NCBI GenBank assembly: GCA_963825315.1 | Contig: CAWGST010000001.1 | Location: 1,178,001-1,242,000, forward strand | DNA: 64,000 nucleotides | Source of the DNA: DASRLE01 sp963825315 | GTDB lineage: Bacteria > Verrucomicrobiota > Verrucomicrobiia > Limisphaerales > Palsa-1400 | Reading direction: 5' to 3' | Shown here: piece after piece, positions 35,356-44,068 of the stretch | Position numbering within the stretch: the first letter of the stretch is position 1 | Layout: each line of letters begins with the position of its first letter | The notes under the pieces: model-generated | What the model saw: only the letters and a program-made list of their open reading frames with translations | Database searches by the model: none | What the model was told of the DNA's origin: nothing | Made by a program: the position numbers and the translations under genes

Positions 35356-36540
35356 TCACGGCTTCGGGGTGGCATTTGTGAGAGTGGCAGAGATCGAGAC
35401 CGGAGGCGCGGCTGGAACATTTGTTCCGGGGAAGACGAGGATGTTGTGGCTGTCACGGAAGGCGCGGGTGGCGGGACCCAATTTGACCAGGCTGCCGTTG
35501 GCATCCACCCCATCTGAAGTCCAGCCCATCGCGCCCTGCCAGCCGTTCTGATAAGCGTTCTGATAGTCCTCCGCCGTTGTATGCCTGGCGGTTCCTTTCG
35601 ACGGGAATTCGCCAAAGAGGGCGGGTCGGGTCCCGGGCAGGCCGTAAGCAACGGGGGACATGTAAAAGGGATTCCTGTGGTTGTACTGGCTCTGCCAGTC
35701 GTAGTAATGCGGAGAATAGAAGTCAACTCGCGCGCGCGAATCGCCGCCAGCCATGGCCCGTAGCGCGCGGTCGCTGAGCACGTTGGTAGCGCGCGTATCG
35801 GAGAGGTACCTGGGACCCATGGCAAACCCCACTGTCACGAGGATCCCGCTGTTGGCATGAATGGCTGCCGACGCCCTGCCAAAGTAGTTTTGAAGCGGTT
35901 CCCAGGGCAGCCTGCCACATTCCGCATTCTCATGAATCCAGTCCGGCTCGTTGCAGAGGTCAATGCTCCACAGCCAGGGGTTGCCCTTGTAGCGGTTGAC
36001 GAACGGAACCACGTAATTTGTCACGAGGGATTCAACGTTGTTGCTGTCCATCATCATTTTCCGCCAACGCCGGTGGTTGGGGTGCTTGTTGGAAAAATGA
36101 TCGAACGACATCAGTGTCGCCATGACGTAAACCTGCCGTTCCTGGGCGATCCAGAAAAGACTGTCGAGATCCCTCCAAAAAGCACGTGTGCAACCCGACA
36201 CATGCCCGTCGGCGGATATTTTGATTCCGACCTCGCCGTTGCAGGAAATCCAGACCCGGGTGGCGTTGATGCCGTTTTCGTGCAGTTGCTGGAAATGTTT
36301 GTCCCACCAAGCCGCGTCAAAGCCGCGTCCGAAGTCATCCCATTTATGCCAGGGTGTGTTCGCGCCGTTGATCCATATCCGGTTGGTCCCGGCGCGAAAC
36401 TCAGTGTCGGAGATCGTGATCCGGTCGCCAAACTCAGCCCGGGCAGACATAAGACCGGCAAGTGCGGCGAACGTGCCGACAATCCAATACAGGGACGGCA
36501 CTCTTCGCAGGCCAGCCATGATGTTGGTCGTCGTTTGCAT
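35356..36540 (-). CDS. Secreted glycoside hydrolase, family 5-like (mannanase/cellulase type)
   Basis: About 394 residues. A signal peptide is likely: MQTTTNIMAGLRRVPSLYWI, hydrophobic core, then SARAEFG. The TIM-barrel shows ATRVWISCNGEVG, LWSIDLCNEPDW (acid/base Glu) and PALFGEFPSKG (nucleophile Glu), with WTSDGVDANG near the end. Such enzymes cut beta-1,4-mannan or glucan outside the cell. The frame runs on to 36738, but the extra residues are charged and do not look like a leader. It lies on the opposite strand to the element's own genes, so it looks like cargo. Confidence 0.8.
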   Translation of the reverse strand: MQTTTNIMAGLRRVPSLYWIVGTFAALAGLMSARAEFGDRITISDTEFRAGTNRIWINGANTPWHKWDDFGRGFDAAWWDKHFQQLHENGINATRVWISCNGEVGIKISADGHVSGCTRAFWRDLDSLFWIAQERQVYVMATLMSFDHFSNKHPNHRRWRKMMMDSNNVESLVTNYVVPFVNRYKGNPWLWSIDLCNEPDWIHENAECGRLPWEPLQNYFGRASAAIHANSGILVTVGFAMGPRYLSDTRATNVLSDRALRAMAGGDSRARVDFYSPHYYDWQSQYNHRNPFYMSPVAYGLPGTRPALFGEFPSKGTARHTTAEDYQNAYQNGWQGAMGWTSDGVDANGSLVKLGPATRAFRDSHNILVFPGTNVPAAPPVSISATLTNATPKP

Positions 36541-36800
36541 ATTCGTCCACTGCTTCTTCTTATACTTCCCGGGATTTCCCATATGATTTCTTGCCCACAA
36601 CCAGCATAGGCCTTCTTCCTGATTTTCTTCCTGCTCCGCAGATTGGCAAGTCGTTTTTTCGGTTCGCCCTCGGTTTTTCTCTGGCAGAAGCAGCGCTTCG
36701 TTGACATTTGCGCCTTTTCCCACGCTTTTCCATGCCATCTGAAGACACCTCCTCCGTAATTTACTGGTGCCGCTGTTTGCTACCCTCCGCCAATTATATG

Positions 36801-36817
36801 ATAGCGATATTAGCTAT
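36801..36817. promoter_or_regulatory. Operator-like inverted repeat touching the -35 box
   Basis: ATAGC (36801-36805), seven bases, GCTAT (36813-36817). The right arm shares its last base with the -35 hexamer. This is a plausible repressor site for the replication operon. Confidence 0.4.
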
Positions 36818-36845
36818 TGACATTGCCGGCCTAAAATGATATAGT
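36817..36845 (+). promoter_or_regulatory. Strong sigma-70 promoter of the replication operon
   Basis: TTGACA (36817-36822), 17 bases, TATAGT (36840-36845). The -35 box is consensus and the -10 box differs at one base. The predicted start, near 36852, lies about 130 bases before the first gene at 36984. Confidence 0.7.
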
Positions 36846-36983
36846 AACATTAACTTCATTATATTGAACTTCGCTTGCAGGGGGGTCATTCTTCCAAACC
36901 AAAATCCAAAAATAAAACTGCGTGTCTGTTTCTGCCCGCGTCTGATGTGGCAATAACGCTGCGTCGTAACAAACAGGACAGAC

Positions 36984-37169
36984 ATGAAGAAGATAAGTAA
37001 CACGAAGGGGAAAGGTCTGAATTCCCCGGCCCGCAACACTAATAAAGCGGTTGCATCGGCCAAACCCAACCATCAGACACCAATAACAGCCGCCAAAATC
37101 GAACCATTCCACTCCGACCTTGATCTATGGGCGGACGGAGAGGCGGAACAGAACGAGGAGGCAATATGA
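36984..37169 (+). CDS. Small unknown protein, first gene of the replication operon
   Basis: 61 residues, MKKISNTKGKGLNSPARNTN, with a basic, disordered-looking N-terminal half and an acidic tail (DLDLWADGEAEQNEEA). An AGGA sequence precedes the ATG. Its stop overlaps the next start as ATGA, so translation is coupled. The codons near its end hold the ribosome-binding sequence of the next gene. No family is recognised. Confidence 0.6.
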   Translation: MKKISNTKGKGLNSPARNTNKAVASAKPNHQTPITAAKIEPFHSDLDLWADGEAEQNEEAI

Positions 37170-37603
37170 GTTCGACGATTACCACAGTTCCAAAAGACTC
37201 GACGTTCAAGCTCCCCCAAGGCCGTTTCAAAGCCGTCATCACGCATTACAAGGTTAAAGATGTGGATACAGTCAGGGGCAAATCCCAGACCGCCACGATA
37301 TTGTTCGAGGTCTGTGTGCCTGGGCTAGAGAATTACGAATGCCTGGCCAGAAAGGTCGTGCCCGTAGATCTGAAATCCCGCAGTCCAATGAGAACGTTCC
37401 TCGAAGGTCTGCTTGGCCTCAACTACTTCAAAAGCAAGTCAAATCAGGCCATTGATCTTCAAAAACTGCTGGTCGGTCAATTATGCGAAATAGATTTGAT
37501 CCACACCAAGCACGACGAGGACCGATTCGACTTTCCATTGGTCGACGTTGAAGCCGTTTATCCACCCACACCAGACCAACCAAAGGAGGGTGAGCCGAAA
37601 TAA
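37166..37603 (+). CDS. Unknown protein, possibly a DNA-metabolism accessory
   Basis: 145 residues from MSSTITTVPKDSTFKLPQGR, with a strong GAGGAGG ribosome-binding sequence. The pattern LPQGRFKAVITHYKVKDVDT then ATILFEVCVPGLENYECLAR is beta-rich and recalls small phage proteins that sit in replication modules (DUF669-like or OB-fold). That resemblance is weak and only suggestive. Position between a small coupled gene and the RepA-like/primase genes supports a replication or recombination role. Confidence 0.55.
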   Translation: MSSTITTVPKDSTFKLPQGRFKAVITHYKVKDVDTVRGKSQTATILFEVCVPGLENYECLARKVVPVDLKSRSPMRTFLEGLLGLNYFKSKSNQAIDLQKLLVGQLCEIDLIHTKHDEDRFDFPLVDVEAVYPPTPDQPKEGEPK

Positions 37604-37670
37604 ACCAGTTCTCTGGGCTGGCTGGATAAATCGAAAGTGGTCGGCCCAGGGATCAAACATTTATACCGAT

Positions 37671-38075
37671 ATGAACGACACGAATGTACCAGCTCAAAAC
37701 CACACCACCGCATCAATCCCCGAGCCCGCCAAACCGATAATGCCGGGATTGGACGAGATCGACTTTTGCCCCATCGACAGCCTGAACCTGCACCCCTTCC
37801 ACCTCACCCTGCTCAAGCTCGGGCAATTTCTTACACAGACCGGGACGAGGCGCGAAATTGACGAGACGAGGCTGAGCAGGTTGATGATGAAACATTCCAA
37901 CAAGCTTCGCATCCGCCCCTACCAAGCCAAGGAAATCCGCGAACAGTTGTGGGGCGGTAGCGGGGAGTTTAGAGGCGGCGGCGTGGTGGTTGAATGGTGC
38001 GAAACGTCCCCTAGCTACGGCCGATTCCAGGCTCATTACAGTTTTTCTTTCAGCCCCATCTATAGACCAGACTGA
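37671..38075 (+). CDS. Unknown protein
   Basis: 134 residues from MNDTNVPAQNHTTASIPEPA. The C-terminal half (LRIRPYQAKEIREQLWGGSG) is charged, with a closing beta-like region EWCETSPSYGRFQAHYSFSF. No family is recognised. It belongs to the plus-strand replication run; a structured intergenic region follows. Confidence 0.5.
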   Translation: MNDTNVPAQNHTTASIPEPAKPIMPGLDEIDFCPIDSLNLHPFHLTLLKLGQFLTQTGTRREIDETRLSRLMMKHSNKLRIRPYQAKEIREQLWGGSGEFRGGGVVVEWCETSPSYGRFQAHYSFSFSPIYRPD

Positions 38076-38186
38076 ACCTGCGAAATTATAACAACCGCGA
38101 TTCTTATAAATAACTCTTGCTTTCTTAACCTAGTTTCTATATGATTTGATGAGGTAGAGGAGCAAAAGCCAAAATCCCCCCAAACA

Positions 38187-38350
38187 GGTCAGATTTTATC
38201 GCTGACCAATGAGTAAAAATACTATGCTTTTATATAATAACAATTTCGGGGCAGGCTGGTTTTCCACGACTGATAAACGTGGCCTTCCGCATAGTATTAC
38301 TCACGGCCCACAACGCCGCTCAATTAATCGGCCTGCCTCTTTTTTACAAA
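38187..38350 (+). ncRNA. Structured leader region (candidate cis-acting RNA or site)
   Basis: Several inverted repeats lie in 165 bases: GGTCAG/CTGACC (38187-38207); a long-range pair with arms GAGTAAAAATACTATGC (38211-38227) and GCATAGTATTACTC (38289-38302); a CCACG/CGTGG hairpin inside; and GGCAGGC (about 38250) that could instead pair with GCCTGCC (38331-38337), directly followed by CTCTTTTTT. The last pairing plus T-run looks like a terminator competing with the first fold, just before the ATG at 38352. It may equally be a DNA structure for replication. Confidence 0.4.
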
Positions 38351-38351
38351 T

Positions 38352-38798
38352 ATGAGTGATACGATTGCCAATAATAGTATGAGTAATAACAATTCGCCTG
38401 CCATTCCATTAGGTGAGTTCAAAAAGCCTGAGCGAAAATGGAAATTGAAGGTGAAAAACGCGGACGATTTGATGACTAAGCCGATAATTCCGCCGGGCTT
38501 GGACGGACTCAAGCACGTCAAGTTCAAGCCGGAGAATCTGACCCTGCTCGTGAACATCGGGTACTGGTATGAGGTTGACTTGGAGAGATGCAACAACTCC
38601 GCCCAACTCCTGGACTGGATCTTTCAGGTAGCAGGGAAGCTGGACAAGGATGGCGCCGAGATTGTGTGGGAGTTGCTGCACGCCCTCAACCTCGTCTCCC
38701 GCCTTGTGTTTGGGAAGAGCGTTCAGGGCGTGTTTTGTCCGTTCGGATACGATCATGAAGTGGATTGGAAGAGCGGCGAGAGAAGGGAGGCGAAATAA
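38352..38798 (+). CDS. Unknown protein downstream of the structured leader
   Basis: 148 residues, MSDTIANNSMSNNNSPAIPL at the start, then a more ordered part with PENLTLLVNIGYWYEVDLER and EIVWELLHALNLVSRLVFGK. No family is recognised. Its stop overlaps the start of the RepA-like gene (TAATG), so the two are translationally coupled and probably work in the same process. Confidence 0.55.
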   Translation: MSDTIANNSMSNNNSPAIPLGEFKKPERKWKLKVKNADDLMTKPIIPPGLDGLKHVKFKPENLTLLVNIGYWYEVDLERCNNSAQLLDWIFQVAGKLDKDGAEIVWELLHALNLVSRLVFGKSVQGVFCPFGYDHEVDWKSGERREAK

Positions 38799-39905
38799 TG
38801 AACATAACCCCAACCCCCCTCACTCGTTCAATGAGAAATCAGTTGAATCGAATTGTCAACCTAAACCTGGGCGATGAGACGACCAAGCTATTGAATATGA
38901 TCGTGGCCAATCCTCACCTCGACGATGAATCGCGTCGAGCCATCGTGGATGAGTTTGAGCAGGCGAGAGAGCATGAATACGACGGCGAGACCGAGGTCAA
39001 TTTCGGCCTGCCCGACTACGACGACACAGACCATATTCTGACCCGCTCCCTTCCCTCGACTCCGGACCTGGTCGAGGGATTGATCAAGCAGGGCAGCATC
39101 ACCTCGTTCATCGGCAAATCCAAAACCTACAAGAGCTGGCATCTGGTCAGACTCGGTTTGTGCCTGGCCAACGGAGTGCCCTGGCTCGGAATGAACACCA
39201 AGGCTGGCAAAGTGCTGTTTTTGAATCCTGAGCTTATTAGGCAAGAGTACTTGATTAGATTACAAGCCATCGCCAAGGAGTTGAACGTGGACACGAATCA
39301 CAACTTCCGCTCCATCACCCTTCATCGCACTGACCTCCAACCCGACAAAATCCTGGAGAGCCTGGGCAGGTGTCTGGACAAGGACAAGTTTGAGGTGATC
39401 ATTATTGACTCGATCTACCGACTCTACACCGACGACATGGACGAAAACAGCAACAGCGACGTGGCCCGATTTTTGGGTGAATTGAACGGGATGGCGGCCA
39501 AGTCCGGGGCCAGCGTCATTTTCAGCCATCACTCTACAAAAGGGGATTCGAGCGGAAAGGACAGCATCGACATCGCTTCCGGTGCTGGGAGTTTCGGGCG
39601 CTGGGTCGATACGGCGATCAGCACGTTGAGGGTCGGGGAGGAGAAGGAGAACAAGTATTGCATGAAGTTCAACGTCCGATATTTCCCTTACAAAGAGCCC
39701 ATCGGATTCTTTGCCAACGGGCCGAAATTGACACTGGATCCTTTGTTCGACTTGTCCGAGACCAAGACCAACGCCAAGATCGGGCCCAGGGACATTTTGG
39801 AGCTGTTGGTCCGAATGGGCAGTCCTACCTTGTCAGATCTGGAGGATGAGGTGTGCAGGGTCAAAAACATATCTTCCTCAACGTTCAGGCGCCATCTAGC
39901 GAGTC

Positions 39906-40909
39906 TAGAGCGTTTTAAATAAAACTGTAGCCACAAGAGGCAAACCAGTTCATGGCATCCCGGGGCGTGATACTCTGCAAAGCTGAAGCAATCGCCTGGA
40001 GCAGAGCGGGCTGCGTGCGGGCCTCGGCTGTACGCAGGTGGGATTTGACTTTGCTCCACATTTGCTCGATGGGATTGAGGTCTGGGGAATAGGCTGGAAG
40101 GAAGAGGATTTGGGCTCCAGCCTGCGCGATCAGCGAAAGGGTCGGCTCACTTTTATGCGGGGAGAGGTTATCCATGATGACCACATCTCCGGCGCGCAGC
40201 GTCGGGCACAAGACATGGCCGACATAGACCCGGAAAACCTCCGTATCGGTGGCCCCCTCGATGGTCATGCAGGCGGTGGCACCGTCCAGGCGGATGGCGC
40301 CGATCATGGTCGTGGTTTGCCAATGGCCCTGCGGACATTGGGCGTGGACACGCTGACCCCGCAGGGCGCGCCCGCGCAGGCGGGTCAGATTGGTTTTGGC
40401 ACCCGATTCGTCCAGGAAAATCAGTTTGGCCGGGTCCAAACCGCCTTGCCGACGCCGCCAGGCGCGGCGCGCCCGCGCAATGTCCGGACGGTCTTGCTCG
40501 CTGGCATGGAGTGTCTTTTTTTATATGTCAGCCCCATCTTCGCCAGAACGTAGTGGATGGCGGGCAGAGAACAGTCCAGTTCCAAGCCGGCGCGCAGCTC
40601 TTTCAAGGTCAGGTCGGGCTTCTGATTCAATAGAGTCCGCATCTGGCGCTGATGGGCCGCCAGGATCATCGGCTTGCGCCCGGAGAAACGGTGGCGCGGA
40701 CCGATCTCCCCGGTCCGCTGGCGTTGTTGCAAGAGCTTCTTGACCAGGCCCAGCGAAACCCGGTAACGATCGCCGACCTCCACGCGAGTCCCCTCTTCAA
40801 GGTCATAGGAAGCCAAAATCCGTTCGCGCAGGTCCAACGATAAAGTTCGCATGAACTGCCTATACCACAGGCCCAACGGAATGGCTACAGTTTTATTTAA
40901 AACGCTCTA
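39906..40909 (-). mobile_element. IS630-family insertion sequence, copy 2
   Basis: 1004 bp with the same 28-bp inverted repeats and TA ends as copy 1, opposite orientation. The two copies differ at only a few bases in the first frame (for example Met/Leu in VSLGMVKKL, and Arg/Gln after LLQQR). The insertion is inside the RepA-like gene. Confidence 0.95.
39915..40852 (-). CDS. IS630 transposase, two frames joined by -1 frameshift
   Basis: The same two-frame arrangement as copy 1: the helix-turn-helix half (to 40421) and the DDE half (40439 to 39915), joined at a run of seven A. The catalytic motifs LIFLDESGAKTNL, VVIMDNLSPHKS and NPIEQMWSKVK are intact. Because both copies keep the same frame arrangement, the shift is probably part of normal expression. 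This copy may be active. Confidence 0.88.
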
Positions 40910-41035
40910 AAGGCGGAGGAAAAGGTCATCATATCTGGGGAAGGCCAAAATGACGATAAAACTGTCCGCGCCGCTAAAAACCCGGAAAAGTTGCCCAAGT
41001 CACTTGAGCAAGCCGAAAAAACGCCTTGTAAATGA

Positions 41036-41405
41036 TTGATAATCAACACGTTAAAAGTTGCTCATTGCTCAAACCCTATAGTATATGAGCAACTTTCGAC
41101 AAACAACCATCCAGAGAGGTAGTTTCGTAAACTACACTACCTCTCGTCTGGTTTTGGCGATGATTGTCTAAGAATGGATCTTTTTCGAGGCGATAGCAGA
41201 TTCAGCGCCGGTTATGAGCAAAGTTTTTTCCACCAATGAAGGTAAAACAGCGCCCGTGAACCAGATCCGAACCTTAAAGATAACCCTGACCATGAACAAG
41301 TTCCAAATTCTTGAAAAGCCATGAAACCCGTGAAAAGCAGTGAAAAGTGCCAAACTCTGTGAAAACCCATGAACTCCATTGAAAAGCCGTCAAAACCAAT
41401 GAACC
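41036..41405. other. Candidate replication origin: two hairpins and TGAAAA iterons
   Basis: Between the RepA-like gene and the primase gene. A perfect 12-bp inverted repeat (41054-41065 with 41085-41096, arm AAAGTTGCTCAT), a second 10-bp one (GAGAGGTAGT 41114-41123 with ACTACCTCTC 41136-41145), and at about 41310-41400 at least five TGAAAA direct repeats, several extended to TGAAAAGC. Hairpins plus iterons next to replication genes fit an origin; the first hairpin could also end the upstream transcript. Confidence 0.45.
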
Positions 41406-41516
41406 ATGCCTCACTCCTACCAGGCTGGGGGGAACAGACATTTCAAAAAGCACACCATAGCCCTTTGCCGCACACCAAACTTATGGATGCCCGATTTATC
41501 TATAAGTTTCAAATCT

Positions 41517-43040
41517 ATGATTAATAATGACACCCCAAACAATCTGACAGGAAAGGCCAGAACCTGCAACGAAGCCTGTGCCCTCCTCTTTCCCGGACCC
41601 GCCAAACACTTCCAAGCCTTTCTTGAAACAGAGCTCGGCAGCGTTAATGATCCAAGCCACCTCCAACTCCTGGACCTGAACGACGACTTCTGGGTTTTGA
41701 CCTTGGATAGTGCTGTGTTCGTCCAGACCGAAAGCCAGTTCCGCCAATACAATCCTACGACCGGCATCTACGAACAGGTCCAAGAATCCACCCTCATCCA
41801 ACAAATCATATCCAACCTGAATCGATGCAGCCTAAACTTTCCATCCCGCCTAAACTATGATTCGTTCGCTAACCTCAAGAACCGTCAGCGCCTCAAAACT
41901 GTGATAGAAAAGGCCAGGGATCTGCTCGGTGTGGATGATTCGTATTTCCAAGACCGCAAACATCTCCACCTCAGTCTAGCTAATGGAGTGCTGCAAATCG
42001 ACAACAGCCAATTCCATCTCTCCGATCCCGCCCAGCCAGTCAAAGAAACGCTGCCGGTCCAATATGATCCCAAAGCTAAGTGTGAGGTGTTTCTCAAATC
42101 GTTCCTGGCCCATATCCTGGAACCTGCTGATATCGACCTGCTCCAACGATATTTGAGTCAGGTCCTCGAAGGCATCAACCATAGCCAATCCATTTTGATT
42201 TTGACCGGGGATAGTGGATGGGGGAAGTCGAGTTTAATGAAGATCCTGGGCACGCTGATCGGTTGGCAGAGGGTCGGAATAATCAGGGAGCAACTCTTCA
42301 AAAATGAATTCGAACTCTCGCACTATGCCGGCAAGAACTTCCTCTTTCACCCAGACATGCCCACCGACTTCCTGAATCGTAAAGAAGCCGGCATTTTCAA
42401 ACAATTCGTAGGCCATGATCCTTTGTGGGCCGACGTGAAAACAAACGATGAAAGGATGGTGGTGGAGGGCAATTTTCCCGTAGTTTTGGCCTGCAACGGA
42501 AAACCCAAGTTCCACCTCGATGAAGACGCCCCTGCTTGGCTTAGAAGGCTGGTAGTGCTGTCGTTCAAACAGCCCGGCCATGAACAGCACTTTGGGAAGA
42601 TGGCAGAACTTATCCTCAAAACCGAATCGCCAGGCATTTTGAACTGGTTGCTGGCTGGGCGTGCGAAATTGGCCAAAGATAAGCTGCAATTGACCCAAAC
42701 GCCTGACCAGAAAACCAGAGCCGCCACTCTCTTGCTCGCGTCCGACAGTCCAAGTGCTTTTGTCCGCTCATGTTTGGTTAAGAAAAAGGATTCGGAGTTG
42801 GGCGTGGTGGACTTGTATGAACATTATCAGGAATGGTGCCGAATTAACCAGGTCAGGCCATTTGCATCTCGACCTTTCACTGTAGCAGCTAAAGAAGAGA
42901 TTGAAATTGGCCTGGGGTTGAAATATCGACATGATTTGAAGGGTGCGAGGGGAAAGGCGATGAGGGGTTGGAAGGGGTTGGCGTTGGTAGAGGCTGGGTG
43001 TGTGGATGAAGCTGAAACGGGGTCCTGCAAGTCCGATTGA
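41517..43040 (+). CDS. P4/D5-type primase-helicase
   Basis: About 507 residues. The superfamily 3 helicase core has Walker A ILTGDSGWGKSSLMKILG, FHPDMPTDFLNRKEAGIFKQ, and NFPVVLACNGKPKF (sensor Asn region), matching the C-terminal helicase of phage P4 alpha / D5-like proteins. No N-terminal primase zinc motif is visible, so it may be helicase only. The open frame begins at 41406, but the first 37 codons look unlike protein and overlap the iteron region, so I start at Met 41517. With the RepA-like gene it forms the replication module of the element. Confidence 0.82.
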   Translation: MINNDTPNNLTGKARTCNEACALLFPGPAKHFQAFLETELGSVNDPSHLQLLDLNDDFWVLTLDSAVFVQTESQFRQYNPTTGIYEQVQESTLIQQIISNLNRCSLNFPSRLNYDSFANLKNRQRLKTVIEKARDLLGVDDSYFQDRKHLHLSLANGVLQIDNSQFHLSDPAQPVKETLPVQYDPKAKCEVFLKSFLAHILEPADIDLLQRYLSQVLEGINHSQSILILTGDSGWGKSSLMKILGTLIGWQRVGIIREQLFKNEFELSHYAGKNFLFHPDMPTDFLNRKEAGIFKQFVGHDPLWADVKTNDERMVVEGNFPVVLACNGKPKFHLDEDAPAWLRRLVVLSFKQPGHEQHFGKMAELILKTESPGILNWLLAGRAKLAKDKLQLTQTPDQKTRAATLLLASDSPSAFVRSCLVKKKDSELGVVDLYEHYQEWCRINQVRPFASRPFTVAAKEEIEIGLGLKYRHDLKGARGKAMRGWKGLALVEAGCVDEAETGSCKSD

Positions 43041-43127
43041 GGCTTGAGCTTGGGCAGTGGGGTTGAGGCGGAAGTGCATAAAGATCCGCGTAGTTTAGTT
43101 GTCCGGCCCAAGAAAGAGCGTTGTGGA

Positions 43128-43133
43128 CCGTAG
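43128..43133. repeat. IS21 copy 2 target-site duplication, left
   Basis: CCGTAG before the element, repeated at 45660-45665. Confidence 0.85.
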
Positions 43134-43312
43134 TCTTCAACGACAACTATTCTTCACCATCAGCGACAATTAAAAATCACCACTGAGGCCGGTTGTTAAG
43201 GTTCATCGTTTCACTGTTCTGTAACGTTTGTCCAGCCCCTTCGGTGGAACGGAGTCTTTGGAGCGTAGCGACAAGGACGCAGTGGAACCGAAGGGGCTGG
43301 GGGGCCTCGGCG

Positions 43313-44068
43313 TTACCCGCCGCCCCTGTTTTGTTCTTTTTCTTTGGGCACTCGCAAACTCTCCCCCTGGAACTCCAACAGGATGGCGTGATGCACCAGC
43401 CGGTCAATGGCGGCCATCGTCGTCATCGGGTCTTTGAAAATCTGGTCCCACTTGGAGAAGACCAGATTGCTGCTGATCATCACACTGCGCCGTTCGTAGC
43501 GTTCCGCCAGGAACGTGAACAGCACTTCCATTTCGTCCCGCTCCTGCTTGACGTAGCCAACGTCGTCCAGAATGACCGCGTCAAACTGATCCAGTTCGCG
43601 CAAGCGCTCTTCCAGACGCAGATCTCGCTTGGCGGTCAATAATTGTTGCACCAGCTTGAAGGTCGGCACAAAGAGCACGGCGTAGCGATGGCGCAGGATC
43701 AACTCCCGTCCCAAGGCGGCCAAAAAATGGCTTTTGCCCCGGCCGGGCAAGCCAATGGCGATGACGTTCTCGGCTCGCTGGACAAAGCCGCCGTCCAGCA
43801 AGCTGGGCAGCATCCGGCGCACTTTGGCGGGCAGTTTGGTTTCCTCCAAGCTGCCCAGGTCTTTGCCTTGCGGCAGGCCCGATTGCTTGAGCAACCGCTC
43901 CAGTTTGCGTTGCCGTCGGTCCTGCGCTTCGCTCTCGCACAGGTGCAGCAGGAACTTTCGATAGCCCCAGTTTTGTTGCTCGGCTTGTTGCAAGGTGCCT
44001 TCATAGATCGCCGCCATCGTGCCCAGGCGAAAGGATTTTAAGAGCAAGGCCAGCGGGTCGTTATTCAT
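43313..44068 (-). CDS. istB: IS21 ATP-binding helper protein IstB (copy 2)
   Basis: 251 residues, identical in translation to the first copy: Walker A IGLPGRGKSHFLAALG, Walker B DAVILDDVGYV. It works with IstA in transposition. It overlaps istA by eight bases. Nothing suggests loss of function. Confidence 0.95.
   Translation of the reverse strand: MNNDPLALLLKSFRLGTMAAIYEGTLQQAEQQNWGYRKFLLHLCESEAQDRRQRKLERLLKQSGLPQGKDLGSLEETKLPAKVRRMLPSLLDGGFVQRAENVIAIGLPGRGKSHFLAALGRELILRHRYAVLFVPTFKLVQQLLTAKRDLRLEERLRELDQFDAVILDDVGYVKQERDEMEVLFTFLAERYERRSVMISSNLVFSKWDQIFKDPMTTMAAIDRLVHHAILLEFQGESLRVPKEKEQNRGGG

Larger units (their letters stand above)
38798..41035 (+). pseudogene. RepA-like AAA+ ATPase gene split by IS630
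   Basis: The 5' part (38798-39907) encodes a RecA/DnaB-like domain: SITSFIGKSKTYKSWHLVRL (altered Walker A), KVLFLNPELIRQEYL, and Walker B FEVIIIDSIYRLYTDD, then ASVIFSHHSTKGDSSGKDSI. This is the AAA_25/RepA group of replicative helicases of plasmids and phages. IS630 copy 2 cuts it after HLASL. Past the element the frame resumes as KAEEKVIISGEGQNDDK and ends at TGA 41033-41035. Removing the element and one TA restores one frame of about 410 codons. The truncated protein keeps the ATPase core and might still work. Confidence 0.85.

Noticed and set aside
41310..41400. Short TGAAAA repeats considered as a CRISPR array
   Set aside because: Repeats are 6-8 bases with irregular short gaps; there are no 25-40 base repeats or spacers, and no cas genes.
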